A stretch of 9,844 nucleotides of DNA from Clostridia bacterium. GTDB taxonomy: Bacteria; Bacillota; UBA994; PWPR01. The notes beneath the pieces were generated by a model. It searched no databases. It was not told the origin of the DNA and was given only the letters and a program-made list of their open reading frames with translations. Numbering within the stretch: the first letter of the stretch is position 1; every line of letters begins with the position of its first letter. This document shows positions 7,289 to 9,844 of the stretch, in pieces. The translations under genes and the position numbers were made by a program. The stretch covers positions 1-9,844 of the forward strand of contig PWPR01000121.1 of NCBI GenBank assembly GCA_003557085.1, read 5' to 3'.

Positions 7289-7344
7289 TAGAGTGTCCCC
7301 AAATTAGAATTTAATTTTAGAATCTACGGGCACTCTATTTTTTT
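7289..7344 (+). terminator. Terminator after the AbgB-like gene
   Basis: TAGAGTG (7289-7295) pairs with CACTCTA (7331-7337), and CCC/GGG extends the stem past a single bulged T. The tail is TTTTTTT. The loop region can itself form a small stem, AAATTA/TAATTT. It starts about 30 nt after the stop codon. Confidence 0.88.
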
Positions 7345-7517
7345 ATAATACCTTAATAGTTAGTATATTATAAAAGTGCTTATCTTCTACTAGCCAACTT
7401 CAGTATGAACAGTCTATTCATGGCAATCTAATCCTTTTATGATTTCTTACTATTTATTATACCTTAGTTTATTTATTCTCAATCACCTTAGATCTGTTTT
7501 AGTTAAACACTTAAATC

Positions 7518-7555
7518 AAAGTAGAGCTGTTCATCTCAGTAAACAGCTCTACTTT
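7518..7555. terminator. Perfect 14-bp hairpin, possible terminator
   Basis: AAAGTAGAGCTGTT (7518-7531) pairs fully with AACAGCTCTACTTT (7542-7555) around a 10-nt loop. The stem is far better than chance in this AT-rich region. Only short T-rich tails follow (TTTATAT on plus, TTTGATTT on minus), so it may be a weak bidirectional terminator or part of a small RNA. Confidence 0.5.
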
Positions 7556-7560
7556 ATATG

Positions 7561-7632
7561 TTAACACCTAACTTTAAAACTAACTGACCATAACTTTTTC
7601 AAGTATGAATTCTTCAACCCACTAGCAAACAT
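7561..7632 (-). CDS. Possible 23-aa cationic peptide ORF
   Basis: The ATG at 7630-7632 is preceded by GGAG at 5 nt spacing and encodes MFASGLKNSYLKKLWSVSF and four further residues, ending in Arg-Cys before a TAA stop. The peptide has five Lys/Arg residues and no acidic ones. The 14-bp hairpin begins 5 bp after the stop. I recognise no family, and so short an ORF could be chance. Confidence 0.2.
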   Translation of the reverse strand: MFASGLKNSYLKKLWSVSFKVRC

Positions 7633-7681
7633 TATTGCTCCAGTTCATACATATCTCACATTAAAATACTTCTTGCTATCT

Positions 7682-7707
7682 ACTGTCGGATGACAGTTCA
7701 TTTTTTT
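7682..7707 (+). terminator. Terminator-like hairpin without an obvious gene
   Basis: ACTGTC (7682-7687) and GACAGT (7692-7697) form a perfect 6-bp stem with the loop GGAT. Three bases later comes TTTTTTT (7701-7707). It fits a plus-strand intrinsic terminator, yet no plus-strand gene ends here, so it may end a small RNA or act as a second stop for upstream transcription. Confidence 0.5.
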
Positions 7708-7840
7708 CTAGTGTAACCTACTATACAAGTCACTAACATTCAACACTCTAGAAATTAAAATATTTCTAAATTTACAAAGAAGCTTAGCTATATGATTACA
7801 TAAGCCAGGATTTAATTTTATTGTTTTCTATACTGATTTT

Positions 7841-8575
7841 TTATTGGAAAACAGTCCAATCATTACTGTCTTCAATTTCAATTTTTCCATTTTCAACATC
7901 ATACTTAATATCAAAGAAGTTATTCACATATATTTGACCATTTTGCTTATACTTGTTAATGTAGAATCTCTTGAGAAGAGCACACTTTTTATCTTGTATG
8001 TTAACATAAAAATCTAACACTACATTATCATTCAGATCCGAAATATTTATAACTTTATTTTGTTGTAGATGTGTAAATGAAGCAATAAACTTTCTAAATA
8101 AGTGATTTATATCACCAGAGTTTGCATCATTTAAAAGATGTATCCAAGTACTATCATAACCTTCTATTAATAACTTCTCTAAATCATTCATAAATGCTTT
8201 GTAATCTGGTTGGCCACTTTTAAACTCAATATTCTTATCTAGAACAAATCTACCTTTTTCTACGCCTGCTTCTAAATCTTTTTCTAATACCAAACTATAC
8301 AAGCTCAAATCAATTGATGAAATCCTTGGAAGTTTACCATCTCTTGAATATAAAGCCTTTGTAGGGGCTTCAAGAGAATAATAATAATTTGTTTGATTAA
8401 GCAGAGAGATATAGATAACCTGAGCTTCTTCTACACTTACTTTGCTAGAATCCTCTAGTTTTGATGGGAAAATTAATTTTGGTGAGATAATACTTTTGTA
8501 ATGATTAATATTACTAAGATTCCATAAATTCTCCGAAAACCGCCAATGAAGTTCCTTTGACATATTAAATTTCAT
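7841..8575 (-). CDS. Hypothetical protein, 244 aa
   Basis: I do not recognise this protein. It has no signal peptide, membrane segment or known catalytic motif that I can see, and should be soluble. It is rich in Asn, Lys, Leu and aromatic residues, with mixed alpha and beta character; the last ~60 residues (INISDLNDNVVLDFYVN onward) look like alternating beta strands. It has a single Cys, near residue 196. The start is the second of two nearby ATGs (8573-8575), which lies 6 nt after AAGGAG; the first ATG (8581) overlaps the end of that site. A possible promoter with direct repeats lies upstream (8621-8662). No clear terminator follows. Codon use and base composition resemble the neighbours, so there is no strong sign of recent transfer. 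Confidence 0.75.
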   Translation of the reverse strand: MKFNMSKELHWRFSENLWNLSNINHYKSIISPKLIFPSKLEDSSKVSVEEAQVIYISLLNQTNYYYSLEAPTKALYSRDGKLPRISSIDLSLYSLVLEKDLEAGVEKGRFVLDKNIEFKSGQPDYKAFMNDLEKLLIEGYDSTWIHLLNDANSGDINHLFRKFIASFTHLQQNKVINISDLNDNVVLDFYVNIQDKKCALLKRFYINKYKQNGQIYVNNFFDIKYDVENGKIEIEDSNDWTVFQ

Positions 8576-8581
8576 ATACAT

Positions 8582-8857
8582 CTCCTTGTCTATTACTTAT
8601 TTGTTATTGCCCTCTTACAGATTATCCTAAAAGTGACTATCTTCTTAAAATTGGAGACTATCCTTTCCCCAATCATGATACTAATTTATTGAACTGTTTT
8701 TTACAGTTTTCAGCATAGATATGTATATTTCCATTTGCATATTTAATATAAACAGGTATATGTTTGACAATAATAATTTCTAGATTCTTTTTCAATTACC
8801 TTCTTATTTAGCGATAAAAAATAATATTTTTATTATATTACTATTTAGTTTTCTATT
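8582..8857. other. Intergenic region upstream of the hypothetical gene
   Basis: This ~275-bp AT-rich spacer lies between the GNAT terminator and the hypothetical gene. It holds the putative promoter and GACTATC repeats near 8621-8662 and a small AACTGT/ACAGTT hairpin (8692-8708) with a 5-nt T loop. No ORF is convincing. Confidence 0.5.
8621..8662 (-). promoter_or_regulatory. Putative promoter with GACTATC direct repeats
   Basis: On the minus strand TTTAAG (8644-8649), a 17-bp spacer and GATAAT (8621-8626) form a weak promoter. On the plus strand GACTATC occurs at 8635-8641 and 8656-8662, 21 bp apart (two helical turns), one copy in the spacer and one upstream of the -35. This spacing suits an operator but may be chance. 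Confidence 0.35.
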
Positions 8858-8891
8858 AAAACAAAGGGCCAGCTTACTAGCTAACCCTTTG
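8858..8891 (-). terminator. Terminator of the GNAT gene
   Basis: On the minus strand CAAAGGGTTAGCT pairs with AGCTGGCCCTTTG (13 bp including two G-T wobbles) around the loop AGTA, followed by TTTT. It begins 2 bp after the acetyltransferase stop codon. Confidence 0.88.
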
Positions 8892-8893
8892 AC

Positions 8894-9703
8894 TTACTCT
8901 AATATATTAGGCTGTATGGATGGTGAGTAAAAAGAATATCCTGGCTTTGCAGCCCAAGCCCAAAGTTCTTTAGGCTCAAATCCGCATTTTTTATAAAACT
9001 CATTAACTCCGCTTACTCTTATTATTTCTGCCTTATCACTTCTCTTAACTGTTTCATAGATCATGTACCTTCCAATTCCCTGCTTGTGATAAGCTGTCCG
9101 AATATACATCCAATCTATATCAACTTCTTTCACTTCATCTGAAAAAGTAGATATAGATATTCCTGCTAATTTCCCAGTATCTTTTTCTCTTATAAAAAAC
9201 CACAAGTCTTTATCATATGAAGGGAAGGTTGTCATCTTTCTTATATTATCTTCTGTGAAATAATCACCTAGATCTTCGTTAATAATCTCTGCTGCCATGA
9301 TATAATGCTCTTTTGCTAATGGATTAAAGTCTAAAACTTCGAACCTTTCATCAAGCTTAGCTTCTATCTTATAGTCCATGTTGTAGTATAAAGGCTCAAT
9401 AACAGCTTTGTTAAACCCTTCTAAACTATCTTCAACAAGATCATATACAGATTTCTCAATAGTTATACAATCAAAATCATTTACTTTATCAAGAGGAAGA
9501 TGCATCTTGTTATCATTGCTTAGATAGCATATTAAATGATTATTTCTAACTAGATAATATATGTTTTTTTCTTTATTGTATGTAATGCTTGCTTCTTCAA
9601 AAAGTCTCTCCATCTTCCAATAAGCAAATGGAGATAGCTTTGAAGGGTTCTCTTTGTATAGCTCCTTATAAAGTGGTAAAAAATCTTTAAGCTCCACTTT
9701 CAA
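8894..9703 (-). CDS. GNAT family N-acetyltransferase
   Basis: This 269-aa protein has a C-terminal GNAT fold (about residues 118-255) that should transfer acetyl from acetyl-CoA to an amine on a small molecule or protein. The acetyl-CoA pyrophosphate loop is HKQGIGRYM (206-214), after the strand VDIDWMYI. The late FYKKCGFEPKE (236-246) is the usual final GNAT strand region. The N-terminal ~115 residues form a separate, less conserved part, as in several two-domain GNATs. The substrate is unknown. The TTG at 9701-9703 is preferred because it lies 8 nt after AAGGAG; the upstream GTG (9712) overlaps that site. The gene has its own extended -10 promoter and a strong terminator, so it is probably transcribed alone. 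Confidence 0.88.
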   Translation of the reverse strand: MKVELKDFLPLYKELYKENPSKLSPFAYWKMERLFEEASITYNKEKNIYYLVRNNHLICYLSNDNKMHLPLDKVNDFDCITIEKSVYDLVEDSLEGFNKAVIEPLYYNMDYKIEAKLDERFEVLDFNPLAKEHYIMAAEIINEDLGDYFTEDNIRKMTTFPSYDKDLWFFIREKDTGKLAGISISTFSDEVKEVDIDWMYIRTAYHKQGIGRYMIYETVKRSDKAEIIRVSGVNEFYKKCGFEPKELWAWAAKPGYSFYSPSIQPNILE

Positions 9704-9741
9704 TATAATCACTCCTTAAATATTTACAGATTAATGCCTAA

Positions 9742-9750
9742 ATTATATCA
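9742..9750 (-). promoter_or_regulatory. Extended -10 promoter of the GNAT gene
   Basis: The minus strand reads TGATATAAT, a consensus -10 (9742-9747) with the TG extension (9749-9750), giving a start near 9735 and a ~30-nt leader with AAGGAG. A TTGACT lies upstream (9761-9766) but only 13 bp away, too close to serve as a -35, so the extended -10 probably does the work. Confidence 0.65.
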
Positions 9751-9776
9751 TAACTTATAAAGTCAAGTCCATAATA

Positions 9777-9844
9777 TTGTGTAAAATCAGATACAATGAA
9801 TTTAGTGAATTAGTCGTTGTCAGTATTGATGTATCTTCTAGAGG
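9777..9844 (+). CDS. Possible start of an IS110-type transposase (cut by edge)
   Basis: The frame reads NEFSELVVVSIDVSSRG at the right edge. A VVxIDVSS stretch with its aspartate is typical of the N-terminus of IS110-family (DEDD) transposases. Only about 20 residues are visible. No ATG is in frame; the nearest in-frame start is a TTG at 9777 with no clear ribosome site, so the gene could start elsewhere or be degraded. The call rests on a short motif. Confidence 0.3.
   Translation, partial: MCKIRYNEFSELVVVSIDVSSR

Larger units (their letters stand above)
7345..7840. other. ~500-bp intergenic region, no confident gene
   Basis: This AT-rich stretch lies between two converging genes. It contains a perfect 14-bp inverted repeat (7518-7555), a compact terminator-like hairpin (7682-7707), a weak AT-rich stem TAGAAAT/ATTTCTA (7749-7768), and one 23-codon ORF with a good ribosome site on the minus strand (7561-7632). 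I see no tRNA, riboswitch or transposon ends. Confidence 0.6.

Noticed and set aside
7345..7840. tRNA, riboswitch or CRISPR array in the large spacer
   Set aside because: I found no TPsiC-like arm, no repeat-spacer pattern and no conserved riboswitch core. The only structures are the isolated hairpins listed.
8764..8769. TTGACA as a plus-strand promoter in the spacer
   Set aside because: No -10 element lies at usable distance, and no plus-strand gene follows.
9819..9829. GTCAGTATTGA, identical to 11 bases around the AhpD-like Sec codon
   Set aside because: The match does not extend, and no hairpin or related coding sequence follows. It is probably chance.

Overview
The window is AT-rich (roughly one third G+C by eye) and has strong Shine-Dalgarno sites, frequent TTG starts and compact genes. 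It looks like a low-GC anaerobic Firmicute of the Clostridia type. The best clue is two in-frame UGA codons that must be read as selenocysteine, so the organism should carry selA, selB, selC and selD elsewhere; none is here. I cannot name the species.

The left part (48-3585) is all on the minus strand. It holds an imidazolonepropionase-like amidohydrolase, a type 4 (Fe-S) uracil-DNA glycosylase and a SWIM zinc-finger protein, in that transcription order. The amidohydrolase has its own promoter, just after a strong terminator that closes the selenoprotein operon.

The centre (3664-5741) is the most interesting part. A two-gene minus-strand operon encodes two selenoproteins that naive gene calling splits into four fragments. 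The first is an AhpD-like (carboxymuconolactone decarboxylase fold) protein with a C-x-x-U active site. The second is a GrdB/PrdB-family protein with a U-P-V-C motif. Each UGA is followed by a hairpin whose loop begins 18 nt downstream, as expected for a bacterial SECIS element. A MerR-family regulator with a four-cysteine C-terminal cluster is divergently transcribed from back-to-back sigma70 promoters. No other glycine or proline reductase genes are present, so this looks like a selenium-dependent redox or detoxification module under MerR control, not a classical Stickland reductase. The function is inferred.

The right part has an AbgB-like M20 amidohydrolase (plus strand, 5883-7259) with its terminator. 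Next come about 500 bp without a confident gene but with two hairpins and a possible 23-residue ORF. Two minus-strand genes follow: an unrecognised 244-aa protein, and a 269-aa GNAT acetyltransferase with its own extended -10 promoter and terminator. The last 50 bases may be the start of an IS110-type transposase cut by the window edge.
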